Of a stretch of DNA of 14,801 nucleotides, positions 6,010 to 13,146 are shown one piece after another. Both the position numbers and the translations under genes were made by a program. Origin of the DNA: an uncultured Oscillospiraceae bacterium (GTDB taxonomy: Bacteria; Bacillota; Clostridia; Oscillospirales; Oscillospiraceae); assembly GCA_900752285.1 (NCBI GenBank), contig CAADUW010000108.1:1-14801 (forward strand), read 5' to 3'. Below the pieces are notes generated by a model. That model saw only the letters and a list, made by a program, of their open reading frames with translations, ran no database searches and was not told the origin of the DNA. Each line of letters starts with the position of its first letter. Position 1 is the first letter of the stretch.

Positions 6010-8247
6010 ATGGGCGCTTTTGACCGGTATGCACCGTTTGTACAGGAATATATTTACCGCAACCACTGGGAAAATCTGCGTGCCATTCAGGTTGCGGCAG
6101 CGGACGCGATCTTCAATACGGAGGATCACGTGCTGCTCACCGCGTCTACAGCGTCCGGAAAAACGGAGGCAGCCTTCTTCCCCATCATTACCCTGTTTTC
6201 CGAAAATCCCCCCGCTTCCGTTGGCTGCATTTACATCGGGCCCCTGAAGGCTCTGATCAACGACCAGTTTCTGCGGCTGAACGAGCTGTGCGCCGAGGCG
6301 GACATTCCGGTCTGGCACTGGCACGGAGACGTACCCCAGAGCCACAAGGAAAAGCTCATGAAGCACCCCTCCGGCATTTTGCAGATCACACCGGAATCGC
6401 TGGAAGCCCTGCTGCTCCACAAGCACGCTGCCATTCCCCGGCTCTTTTCCGACCTGCGCTTCGTGGTCATTGACGAGGTACACTCCCTCCTGCGGGGAGA
6501 CCGGGGCGGACAGACCATGTGTCTCATCGAGCGGCTGTCCCGGCTGGCGGGGGTAAATCCCCGGCGGATCGGCCTCTCCGCCACCATCGGCGACCCGGAG
6601 GGCACCGGCGCATTTCTTGCCGCCGGAACCGGGAGAAAAACCTATATCCCAAAAATTGACGCCAAGGGAATCAAATGGCGGCTCAGCATGGAGCATTTTT
6701 ACGTGAAGGACGTGCAGGCCGCCGAAGATCGGACGGATATTTCCGCAATGGAGGTACTGGACGAAAAAACCGACGACGCCCCGGAAAACGCGGATCCGGG
6801 CATCGGCTATATCTTTGAGCACACCCGGGGCAAAAAATGTCTGGTGTTTGTGAACTCCCGGGAGGAATGTGAAACCGTCACCACCACTCTCCGGGGCTAC
6901 TGTGAGCGGAACCGCGAGCCGGACCGGTTTCTCATTCATCACGGGAATCTGTCCGCCTCCTTCCGGGAGACGGCAGAGGGGATCATGAAGGACGACTCTC
7001 AGGCCATGACCACCGTCACCACCGCCACGCTGGAGCTGGGCATTGACATCGGGCGGCTGGAACGGGCGTTCCAGATTGACGCGCCCTGGACGGTGTCCTC
7101 CTTCCTCCAGCGAATGGGACGCACCGGGCGGCGGGGAACGCCGCCGGAAATGTGGTTTGTCATCCGGGAGGACGAGCCGGAGATCCGCGCCATGCTGCCC
7201 TCCACCATTCCCTGGAAGCTGCTGCAGGGCATTGCCCTCGTGCAGCTGTATCTGGAGCAGCGGTGGGTGGAGCCGCCCCGGCTGGACCGGCTGCCCTTCA
7301 GTCTGCTGTATCACCAGACCATGTCCACCCTCGCCTCCTGTGGGGAGCTGTCCCCCGGGGGACTGGCGGACCGGGTGCTGCGCCTGAGTTATTTCCACCG
7401 GATCGGACAGGAGGACTACAAAATTCTTCTGCGGCACCTGATCGCCACGGACCACATCCAGCGCACGGATCAGGGCGGGCTGATCGTAGGTCTGGCGGGA
7501 GAACGGGTCGTCAACTCCTTCAAATTCTACGGCGTCTTTCAGGAGAACGAGGAATATACCGTCCGCTGCGATTCTCAGGAGCTGGGCACCGTGGTACTGC
7601 CCCCACCGGTGGGAGAAAAGCTTGCCATCGCCGGACACGTCTGGCGGGTGCTGGATGTAGACGTAAAGCGGCACACGGTATACTGTGAGCAGGTGAAGGG
7701 CAGCATTCCCGCCTACTTCGGGCAGTGCCCCGGGGACCTGCACACGAAGATCCTGCTGCGGATGCGGCAGGTTCTGCGTGAGGAACGGACCTACCCCTAC
7801 CTGATGAAGAACGCCGTTGCCCGGCTGGAACAGGCCCGGTTCACCGCCGCCCATTCCGGCGCGGCGGAGCGGAATCTCATCTGTCTGGGGGGCAACATGT
7901 GGTGCCTGCTGCCCTGGCTCGGAACCTATCCCTTCCTGGCGCTGGAACGGTTCCTGAAAATCAAATGCGCCCCCCGGCTGGGGCTGCGGAATCTGGACTC
8001 CGCCCGCCCCTACTACATGCAGTTCACCATGAAATCCGACGCGGACGCCTTTTTCCGGGTACTGGGCGAGGAGATCCGAAAGCCCTTTGACCCCATGGAG
8101 CTGATCTACACCGGGGAAACTCCCCTGTTTGACAAGTACGACGAGTACCTCCCGGAGGAGCTGCTGCGCCGGGGCTTTGCCTACGGCGTACTGGATGTGG
8201 ACACCATGCGCAGAACCGTTCTGGACTGGACGGAGGCCCGGGCCTGA
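6010..8247 (+). CDS. Lhr-core-like superfamily 2 DEAD/DEAH-box helicase
   Basis: A 745-residue ATP-dependent helicase. Domain 1 carries Walker A 'ASTASGKTEA' (45-54), motif Ia 'PLKALINDQ' (78-86), 'TPESLE' (127-132), the Walker B box DEVH (155-158) and motif III 'LSATIGD' (189-195). Domain 2 has 'LVFVNSREECE' (278-288), motif V 'TATLELGIDIG' (338-348) and motif VI 'QRMGRTGRRG' (367-376). DEVH and the region after motif VI (winged-helix and beta-rich segment, about 390-565) suggest the Lhr core family. It is much shorter than the ~1500-residue E. coli Lhr and ends with an unassigned ~180-residue domain. Family members unwind DNA or RNA:DNA hybrids in repair; the role here is not proven. The start has a very strong AAAGGAGGTGT (5994-6004). 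Only 22 nt separate it from dapF, so co-transcription is likely. I see no CRISPR or defence genes nearby. Confidence 0.88.
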   Translation: MGAFDRYAPFVQEYIYRNHWENLRAIQVAAADAIFNTEDHVLLTASTASGKTEAAFFPIITLFSENPPASVGCIYIGPLKALINDQFLRLNELCAEADIPVWHWHGDVPQSHKEKLMKHPSGILQITPESLEALLLHKHAAIPRLFSDLRFVVIDEVHSLLRGDRGGQTMCLIERLSRLAGVNPRRIGLSATIGDPEGTGAFLAAGTGRKTYIPKIDAKGIKWRLSMEHFYVKDVQAAEDRTDISAMEVLDEKTDDAPENADPGIGYIFEHTRGKKCLVFVNSREECETVTTTLRGYCERNREPDRFLIHHGNLSASFRETAEGIMKDDSQAMTTVTTATLELGIDIGRLERAFQIDAPWTVSSFLQRMGRTGRRGTPPEMWFVIREDEPEIRAMLPSTIPWKLLQGIALVQLYLEQRWVEPPRLDRLPFSLLYHQTMSTLASCGELSPGGLADRVLRLSYFHRIGQEDYKILLRHLIATDHIQRTDQGGLIVGLAGERVVNSFKFYGVFQENEEYTVRCDSQELGTVVLPPPVGEKLAIAGHVWRVLDVDVKRHTVYCEQVKGSIPAYFGQCPGDLHTKILLRMRQVLREERTYPYLMKNAVARLEQARFTAAHSGAAERNLICLGGNMWCLLPWLGTYPFLALERFLKIKCAPRLGLRNLDSARPYYMQFTMKSDADAFFRVLGEEIRKPFDPMELIYTGETPLFDKYDEYLPEELLRRGFAYGVLDVDTMRRTVLDWTEARA

Positions 8248-8281
8248 GTATTCGGTAAATATATCCGGATTGTGCAAATAC

Positions 8282-8295
8282 CGGAAACGTTTTCC
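8282..8295. promoter_or_regulatory. LacI/CcpA-like palindrome upstream of the uronate regulator gene
   Basis: The core AAACGTTT (8285-8292) is a perfect palindrome around a central CG, within CGGAAACGTTTTCC. It agrees with the catabolite-responsive element consensus TGWAANCGNTNWCA at the core but mismatches at three edge positions. It lies about 100 bp upstream of the TATAAT at 8387. It could bind CcpA or a LacI-type uronate regulator, which would suit a sugar-acid operon. No experimental support is available; chance is possible. Confidence 0.3.
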
Positions 8296-8321
8296 CGGCG
8301 GCGTACCCGGATATTCTCGGC

Positions 8322-8357
8322 AAACGAATCCGTTTTGTCCATTCGTTTTTTGTTTTT
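8322..8357 (+). terminator. Probable intrinsic terminator after the helicase gene
   Basis: AAACGAAT (8322-8329) pairs perfectly with ATTCGTTT (8341-8348) around an 11-nt loop, and the sequence continues TTTGTTTTT. The stem is AT-rich, so strength is moderate, but the long T-tract and the location, 75 nt after the helicase stop and before a clear promoter, fit the end of the DUF2461-dap-helicase transcript. Confidence 0.55.
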
Positions 8358-8362
8358 ATCCA

Positions 8363-8392
8363 TATACAAACTTCTTTGAAAGGCGCTATAAT
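8363..8392 (+). promoter_or_regulatory. Putative promoter of the AraC-family regulator gene
   Basis: A perfect -10 hexamer TATAAT (8387-8392) is preceded at 18 bp by the weak -35-like TATACA (8363-8368). Transcription would start near 8399 and leave a leader of about 44 nt. A weak -35 with a consensus -10 is compatible with control by an activator. Confidence 0.55.
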
Positions 8393-8442
8393 ATACGCGA
8401 AAATTCAGGCGGATCCTGCCGGAACGGAAGGGGCTAGCGTCC

Positions 8443-9186
8443 ATGAATACCATCCACTTTGTAGGCGAACTGACCCGGACCATGGATGTGCGCTGGCACA
8501 GTCATGACGAATGGGAGCTGGTTTACTGCACCGGCGGCGAGGGCTGCTTTCACTTTGAGAACGGTCTGACCGTGAACTACCATCAGGGGCAGGCCGTTGC
8601 CATTCCGCCCCACGAGATGCACACCAATTCCAGTGAGGGCGGCTTTTCCAACATTTACCTGAATATGGAGACCCCCGCCTTCCCCTACAGAACTGCCTTT
8701 ATGGTTTCCGACGACGCCCAGGGACACATGGGGATCGCCTTTTCTCAGGCCCGGTTCTATTTTCTGTCCGACCTGAAACGCCGGGAGCTGGTGCTGGGGG
8801 CGCTGGGGGATCTGATCATCAGCTACATGATCCTCTTCCGGGACAACCGGGATTTCTCCGGCCCCGTGGAGGACATCCGTTCCCTGATCATCCAGAACTT
8901 TGCCGACCCCACCTTCCAGCTGGACGAGGCGATCCGGTCGATGCCCTTCAACTACGATTATCTGCGCAAGCAGTTTCAGGAGAAAATTGGGCTGACGCCC
9001 CTGAAATATCTGACAAATCTGCGGATGAAAAAGGCAAAATCCATGCTTTCCGCAGCAGGCAGCGGAGAGCACTCCATTGCCGAGGTGGCGGAAAGCTGCG
9101 GCTTCCGGGATGCCCTGTATTTTTCCCGGGTATTCAAAAAAATCTACGGCTGTTCGCCCTCGGACTTTGCGGCCGAAGAGAAATGA
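8443..9186 (+). CDS. AraC-family transcriptional regulator of the uronate locus
   Basis: A 247-residue one-component regulator. The N-terminal cupin sensor (about 15-75) has the histidine-rich 'WHSHDEWEL' (18-26) and 'AIPPHEMH' (53-60), positions where AraC-type cupins bind ligand or metal. The C-terminal AraC DNA-binding domain (about 155-243) has two helix-turn-helix units: one ending 'GLTPLKYLTNLRMKKAKSML' (183-202), the second 'SIAEVAESCGFRDALYFSRVF' region (211-231), with the signature tail 'KKIYGCSPSDF'. The ribosome site GGAAGGGG (8426-8433) is modest. It has its own promoter and sits directly before four uronate genes, 97 bp from the next start. It therefore probably activates them in response to a uronate or pathway intermediate. 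The ligand is inferred, not seen. No membrane or signal segment is present. Confidence 0.88.
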   Translation: MNTIHFVGELTRTMDVRWHSHDEWELVYCTGGEGCFHFENGLTVNYHQGQAVAIPPHEMHTNSSEGGFSNIYLNMETPAFPYRTAFMVSDDAQGHMGIAFSQARFYFLSDLKRRELVLGALGDLIISYMILFRDNRDFSGPVEDIRSLIIQNFADPTFQLDEAIRSMPFNYDYLRKQFQEKIGLTPLKYLTNLRMKKAKSMLSAAGSGEHSIAEVAESCGFRDALYFSRVFKKIYGCSPSDFAAEEK

Positions 9187-9211
9187 CTCACGTACCTGAA
9201 TTTGTTCCCAC

Positions 9212-9227
9212 TCCCGGGTGTCCGGGA
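9212..9227. promoter_or_regulatory. Inverted repeat between the regulator and dehydrogenase genes
   Basis: TCCCGG (9212-9217) and CCGGGA (9222-9227) form a 6-bp inverted repeat around GTGT; it extends to 8 bp with one mismatch. It starts 26 nt after the regulator stop. With no T-tract following, it is more likely an operator, a weak attenuator or an mRNA processing hairpin than a terminator. Confidence 0.35.
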
Positions 9228-9245
9228 TTCTCATAAAAACCAAAA

Positions 9246-9265
9246 TCCAAACTATTTCAAACTTT
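9246..9265 (+). promoter_or_regulatory. Tandem 10-bp direct repeat before the dehydrogenase gene
   Basis: TCCAAACTAT (9246-9255) is followed at once by TTCAAACTTT (9256-9265), 8 of 10 bases identical and one helical turn apart. AraC-type proteins bind direct repeats, so this could be part of a regulator site, although its closeness to the ribosome site (9269) also allows a leader role. I see no convincing promoter hexamers in 9187-9283, so the operon may be read from the regulator promoter or from an activator-dependent start. Confidence 0.25.
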
Positions 9266-9283
9266 CTCAGGAGGATGATTACG

Positions 9284-10075
9284 ATGGATCTTTTTGATTT
9301 GACCGGGCGGGTTGCGCTCGTCACCGGCGGTGCCCATTCCATCGGACTTGCCATCGGTGTGGCGCTGGCAAAGGCCGGTGCCAAGGTGTGCTTCAACTGC
9401 TCCAACGAGGCCAGCCGTCAGCGCGGCATCGAGTCCTACAGAGCCCAGGGTGTGGAGGTTCACGGCTACGTTGCCGATGTGACCGACGAGAAGGCCGTGC
9501 AGGCACTGGTTGCTACCATTCGGGAAGAGGTCGGCATTATCGACATTCTCGTAAATAACGCCGGTATCATCAAGCGGGTGCCCATGTGTGAAATGGCCGT
9601 GGAGGACTTCTCCAGGATCATTGACGTGGACCTGATCGCCCCCTTCATCTGCTCCAAGGCCGTCATTCCCGGCATGCAGGAAAAGGGCCGGGGCAAAATC
9701 ATCAACATCTGCTCCATGATGAGCGAGCTGGGCCGGGAAACCGTTTCCGCTTACGCCGCCGCCAAGGGCGGTCTGAAGATGCTGACCCGGAACATCTGCT
9801 CCGAATTCGGCGGGAGCAACATCCAGTGCAACGGCATTGGCCCCGGCTACATTGCCACCCAGCAGACCGCTGCCCTCCGGGTACGGCAGCCCGACGGCAG
9901 CCGCAGCCCCTTTGACCAGTTCATCGTGTCCAAGACCCCCGCGGGACGCTGGGGCACCACCGAGGATCTGGTTGGGCCGGCGGTATTCCTCGCCTCTTCC
10001 GCCAGCGACTTTGTGAACGGTCAGATCCTTTATGTGGACGGCGGCATCCTCGCCTACATCGGCAAGCAGCCCTGA
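9284..10075 (+). CDS. Short-chain dehydrogenase, gluconate 5-dehydrogenase/KduD type
   Basis: A 263-residue classical SDR oxidoreductase using NAD(P). The cofactor loop is TGGAHSIG (14-21), the structural NNAG is 91-94, and the catalytic triad is Ser144, Tyr157 and Lys161 (YAAAK). 'AGIIKRVPM' and the C-terminal 'YVDGGILAYIGKQP' match what I recall of gluconate 5-dehydrogenases from Clostridia and Bacteroides. KduD (2-dehydro-3-deoxygluconate 5-dehydrogenase) is the close alternative. Both act on keto-sugar acids, which suits its place in a uronate operon. KduD would feed unsaturated-uronate breakdown products into 2-keto-3-deoxygluconate. The start at 9284 is set by AGGAGG (9269-9274) nine nt upstream; a longer frame from 9218 adds 22 residues without family similarity. 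It lies 79 nt before uxaB. Exact substrate is unresolved, so no symbol is given. Confidence 0.88.
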   Translation: MDLFDLTGRVALVTGGAHSIGLAIGVALAKAGAKVCFNCSNEASRQRGIESYRAQGVEVHGYVADVTDEKAVQALVATIREEVGIIDILVNNAGIIKRVPMCEMAVEDFSRIIDVDLIAPFICSKAVIPGMQEKGRGKIINICSMMSELGRETVSAYAAAKGGLKMLTRNICSEFGGSNIQCNGIGPGYIATQQTAALRVRQPDGSRSPFDQFIVSKTPAGRWGTTEDLVGPAVFLASSASDFVNGQILYVDGGILAYIGKQP

Positions 10076-10154
10076 CCGGCCGCAGCCTGAAAACGGCTCC
10101 CCTTTTTACCCCAAAAAATCATTTCATCCGAATACATCAAGGAGGAAAAACAGT
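10076..10154 (+). other. Intergenic leader of uxaB with ribosome binding site
   Basis: This 79-nt gap holds a weak 4-bp stem (AGCC 10084-10087 with GGCT 10095-10098) followed by CCCC and a T5 run, too weak to call a terminator. TGAAAACGGCTCCC (10088-10101) is a poor match to a catabolite-responsive element. AAGGAGG (10139-10145) lies nine nt before the ATG at 10155 and fixes that start; a longer open frame from 10032 lies within the dehydrogenase gene. Confidence 0.5.
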
Positions 10155-11648
10155 ATGGAAAAGCTCAATTACGCGGTTCTGAAAAAGTCCGGCTACACCG
10201 GCTACATTCTGGAGAAGGCTCCCGAGAAGGTCATGCAGTTCGGCGAGGGCAACTTCCTGCGGGCATTTGTGGACTACTGGTTCGACATGTCCAATGAGAA
10301 GGTCGGCTGGAACGGTAAGTGCGTTCTGGTGCAGCCCATCGCCCCCGGCCTTGCCAAACTCATCAACGATCAGGAGGGTCTGTACACCCTGTATCTCCGC
10401 GGTCGGGAGAACGGCGAGAAGGTGGACCGCAAGCGGGTCATTTCCAGCGTTTCCCGGTGCCTGAACCCCTATGAGGCAGAGGGCTTCGACGCCATGATGG
10501 AGCTGGCGGTTTCCGACGATCTGGAGTACGTGGTCTCCAACACCACCGAGGCGGGCATTGTTTACGATCCTGCCTGCGAGCTGTCCGACCGTCCCTGCTC
10601 CTCCTTCCCCGGCAAGCTGACCCAGGTACTGTATCACCGCTGGCAGGCCGGCAAGAGCGGACTTGTGATCCTCTCCTGTGAACTCATTGACAATAACGGC
10701 AAGGAACTGCTGAAGTGCGTCAACCAGTACATTGATCAGTGGCATCTGGAGAACGCTTTCCGGGCTTACATTAACGAAAAGTGCACCTTCTGCTCCACGC
10801 TGGTGGACCGGATCGTTCCCGGCCGGATCCGTGACGCCGCCGAGGTTGCCCGTCTGGAGGCCGAGAACGGCTATCACGACGAGCTGATCGACGTAGGCGA
10901 GGTCTTTGGCGTGTGGAACATCGAAGGTCCCGCATGGCTGTCCGACAAGCTGCCCTTCAAGGCCGCCGGACTCAACTGCCCCGTAGTGCCCGATGTGACC
11001 CCTTACAAGAAGCGGAAGGTTCGCATCCTGAACGGCGCCCACACCGGCTTTGTGCTGGGTGCATATCTGGCAGGCTTTGATATTGTGCGGGACTGCATGC
11101 ACGACGACGTCGTCCGGGGCTACATGAACAAGATGCTCCACGAGGAGGTCATCCCCACCCTGCCTCTTGACAAGAAGGACCTGACGGACTTTGCCTCCGC
11201 CGTGGAGGACCGGTTCAATAATCCCTTCGTGAACCACGAGCTCATGTCCATCTCCCTGAACTCCACCTCCAAGTGGCGTGCCAGAAACATGCCCAGCTTC
11301 CTGGAGTATGTGGAAAAGTTCGGCAAGCTGCCCACCTGCCTGACCATGAGCTTCGCCGCCTACATTGCCTTCTTCTCCAATGACATTCAGGAGCTGAACG
11401 ACAAGGGTCTGGTGTGCCGCCGTCCCAAGGGCGACTGCTACACCTGCTCCGACGACCGCTGGGCGCTGGAGTTCTACTGGGATCATCGCGCCGACAGCGT
11501 GGAAGCGCTGGTGCACGCCGTCATGACCAACGAGCAGATGTGGGGACAGGATCTGACCAAGGTTCCCGGCTTTGAGGCCGCCACCGTGAAGAATCTGAAG
11601 CTGATCCGGGAGCAGGGCGCCAGGGCTGCTTACGCAGCCTGCCTGTAA
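10155..11648 (+). CDS. uxaB: Tagaturonate reductase (altronate oxidoreductase)
   Basis: Reduces D-tagaturonate to D-altronate with NADH, the second step of galacturonate breakdown; cytoplasmic. The 497-residue protein belongs to the polyol-specific long-chain dehydrogenase family (mannitol dehydrogenase-like). The N-terminal Rossmann part has 'FGEGNFLRAF' (29-38) and 'VSNTTEAGI' (127-135), then 'SCELIDNNG' (174-182). 'FCSTLVDRIVPGR' (212-224) is the inter-domain signature. The catalytic segment is 'KVRILNGAHT' (288-297) with Lys288, Asn293 and His296, starting the all-helical C-terminal domain. Placement directly before uxaA and uxaC favours UxaB over the fructuronate reductase UxuB and over mannitol dehydrogenase. 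Cysteine content around 205-214 is somewhat high but is not a recognised metal motif. Only 10 nt separate it from uxaA. Confidence 0.93.
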   Translation: MEKLNYAVLKKSGYTGYILEKAPEKVMQFGEGNFLRAFVDYWFDMSNEKVGWNGKCVLVQPIAPGLAKLINDQEGLYTLYLRGRENGEKVDRKRVISSVSRCLNPYEAEGFDAMMELAVSDDLEYVVSNTTEAGIVYDPACELSDRPCSSFPGKLTQVLYHRWQAGKSGLVILSCELIDNNGKELLKCVNQYIDQWHLENAFRAYINEKCTFCSTLVDRIVPGRIRDAAEVARLEAENGYHDELIDVGEVFGVWNIEGPAWLSDKLPFKAAGLNCPVVPDVTPYKKRKVRILNGAHTGFVLGAYLAGFDIVRDCMHDDVVRGYMNKMLHEEVIPTLPLDKKDLTDFASAVEDRFNNPFVNHELMSISLNSTSKWRARNMPSFLEYVEKFGKLPTCLTMSFAAYIAFFSNDIQELNDKGLVCRRPKGDCYTCSDDRWALEFYWDHRADSVEALVHAVMTNEQMWGQDLTKVPGFEAATVKNLKLIREQGARAAYAACL

Positions 11649-11658
11649 GAGGTGTCCC

Positions 11659-13131
11659 ATGCCCGATTTTATCCGCATTCATCCCCGGGACAACGTGGCG
11701 GTCACCCTCCACGCTGTCCCCAAGGGCACGGTTTTTGAAGGCGTAGCCGCGCTGGAGGACATCCCGCAGGGCCACAAAATGGCCCTGGCGGCAATCCCTG
11801 CCGGTGAAAATGTGGTAAAGTACGGCTTTGCCATTGGTCACGCCACCGCGGACATTCTCCCCGGCATGTGGGTGCACACCCACAACATGGCAACGAACCT
11901 GTCCGGCGAGGTGGAATATACCTATCATCCCAACGTGCACCCCGTAACGCCCAGAACGCCCCTGACCTTTGAGGGCTACCGCCGCCCAGACGGCAGCGTG
12001 GGTATCCGGAACGAGATCTGGATCATCCCCACCGTGGGCTGCGTCAATGACGTGGCCAAGGCACTGGTCCGGGAGAATCAGGATCTGGTCACCGGCACCA
12101 TTGACGGGCTCTACACCTTTCCACATCCCTTCGGCTGCTCCCAGACCGGAGCTGACCACGCCCAGACCCGCCGTCTGCTGGCTGCCCTGACCCGGCATCC
12201 CAACGCGGGGGCCGTGCTGGTGCTGAGTCTGGGCTGCGAGAACCTGACCCATGCGCAGTTTCTTGCGGAACTGGGGGATTACGACGAGAAGCGGGTGAAG
12301 TTCCTGACCTGTCAGGAGGTTCCGGACGAAATGGAAGCGGGCAGAAAGCTGCTGGAAGCCTGTGCGGAATACGCCGGTTCCTTCCATCGCCAGGCTCTCC
12401 CCGCCTCGGAACTGGTGGTCGGCATGAAGTGCGGCGGCTCTGACGGGCTGTCCGGCATTACCGCCAACCCCACCGTGGGCAGATTCTCTGACAGTCTGGT
12501 TGCCATGGGCGGCACTACGGTGCTGACCGAGGTGCCGGAAATGTTCGGCGCCGAAGGCTTCCTCATGGACCGGTGCCAGACCCCGGAGGTCTTTGACAAG
12601 GCCGTTGCCATGATCAACGGCTTCAAGAACTACTTTATCCGCCACAACGAAGTGGTTTACGACAACCCCAGCCCCGGCAACAAGCAGGGCGGCATCACCA
12701 CGTTGGAGGACAAGTCCTGCGGCTGCGTCCAGAAGGGCGGCTCCGCCCCCATTATGGACGTGATCGGCTACGGCGAGCAGATCGTGAGCAAAGGTCTGAA
12801 CATGCTCAGCGGCCCCGGCAACGATCTGGTATCCGCAACGGCGCTCACCGCCGCCGGTGCCCAGCTGATCCTCTTCACCACCGGACGGGGTACCCCCTTC
12901 GGCGCCCCTGCCCCCACGGTCAAAATTGCCACCAATACCCCCCTTGCCGAGAAAAAGCGGGGCTGGATTGACTTTAACGCCGGTGTGGTAGCAGACGGAA
13001 AGGAAACGCTGGACGAGGCCGCGGAGGACCTGATGCAGTTGGTTCTCGCCGTTGCCTCCGGCAGGCAGACCCGCACGGAAGAGCGGGGCTTCCGGGAAAT
13101 TTCCATCTTCAAAGACGGCGTTGTACTGTAA
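11659..13131 (+). CDS. uxaA: Altronate dehydratase
   Basis: Dehydrates D-altronate to 2-keto-3-deoxy-D-gluconate using a divalent metal such as iron; cytoplasmic. The protein has 490 residues, the standard length. The N-terminal SAF domain (about 10-85) includes 'KYGFAIGHAT' (54-63) and 'HTHN' (73-76). The catalytic domain of the altronate/galactarate dehydratase family starts at 'FEGYRRPDGSVGIRN' (104-118), with 'GCSQTG' (149-154), 'GCEN' (182-185) and 'MKCGGSDGLSGITANP' (246-261). The last resembles the family motif with conserved cysteine and histidine ligands nearby. Galactarate dehydratase GarD is similar but usually longer, and the uxaB-uxaC context supports altronate. The ribosome site is the modest AAGAGGTG spanning the uxaB stop region, so translational coupling with uxaB is likely. 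Confidence 0.94.
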   Translation: MPDFIRIHPRDNVAVTLHAVPKGTVFEGVAALEDIPQGHKMALAAIPAGENVVKYGFAIGHATADILPGMWVHTHNMATNLSGEVEYTYHPNVHPVTPRTPLTFEGYRRPDGSVGIRNEIWIIPTVGCVNDVAKALVRENQDLVTGTIDGLYTFPHPFGCSQTGADHAQTRRLLAALTRHPNAGAVLVLSLGCENLTHAQFLAELGDYDEKRVKFLTCQEVPDEMEAGRKLLEACAEYAGSFHRQALPASELVVGMKCGGSDGLSGITANPTVGRFSDSLVAMGGTTVLTEVPEMFGAEGFLMDRCQTPEVFDKAVAMINGFKNYFIRHNEVVYDNPSPGNKQGGITTLEDKSCGCVQKGGSAPIMDVIGYGEQIVSKGLNMLSGPGNDLVSATALTAAGAQLILFTTGRGTPFGAPAPTVKIATNTPLAEKKRGWIDFNAGVVADGKETLDEAAEDLMQLVLAVASGRQTRTEERGFREISIFKDGVVL

Positions 13132-13146
13132 CAGGAGGATACATTC

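Noticed and set aside
6010..8247. Helicase as part of a CRISPR-Cas or phage-defence system
   Set aside because: Its motifs and C-terminal region fit Lhr-core-type housekeeping or repair helicases. No nuclease, cas gene, methylase or repeat array is near; neighbours are metabolic genes.
5950..8277. 775-codon open frame on the minus strand across the helicase gene
   Set aside because: It is antisense to a helicase with every motif intact, has no credible ribosome site or domain, and its Pro/Gln/His/Gly-rich translation is typical of a shadow frame.
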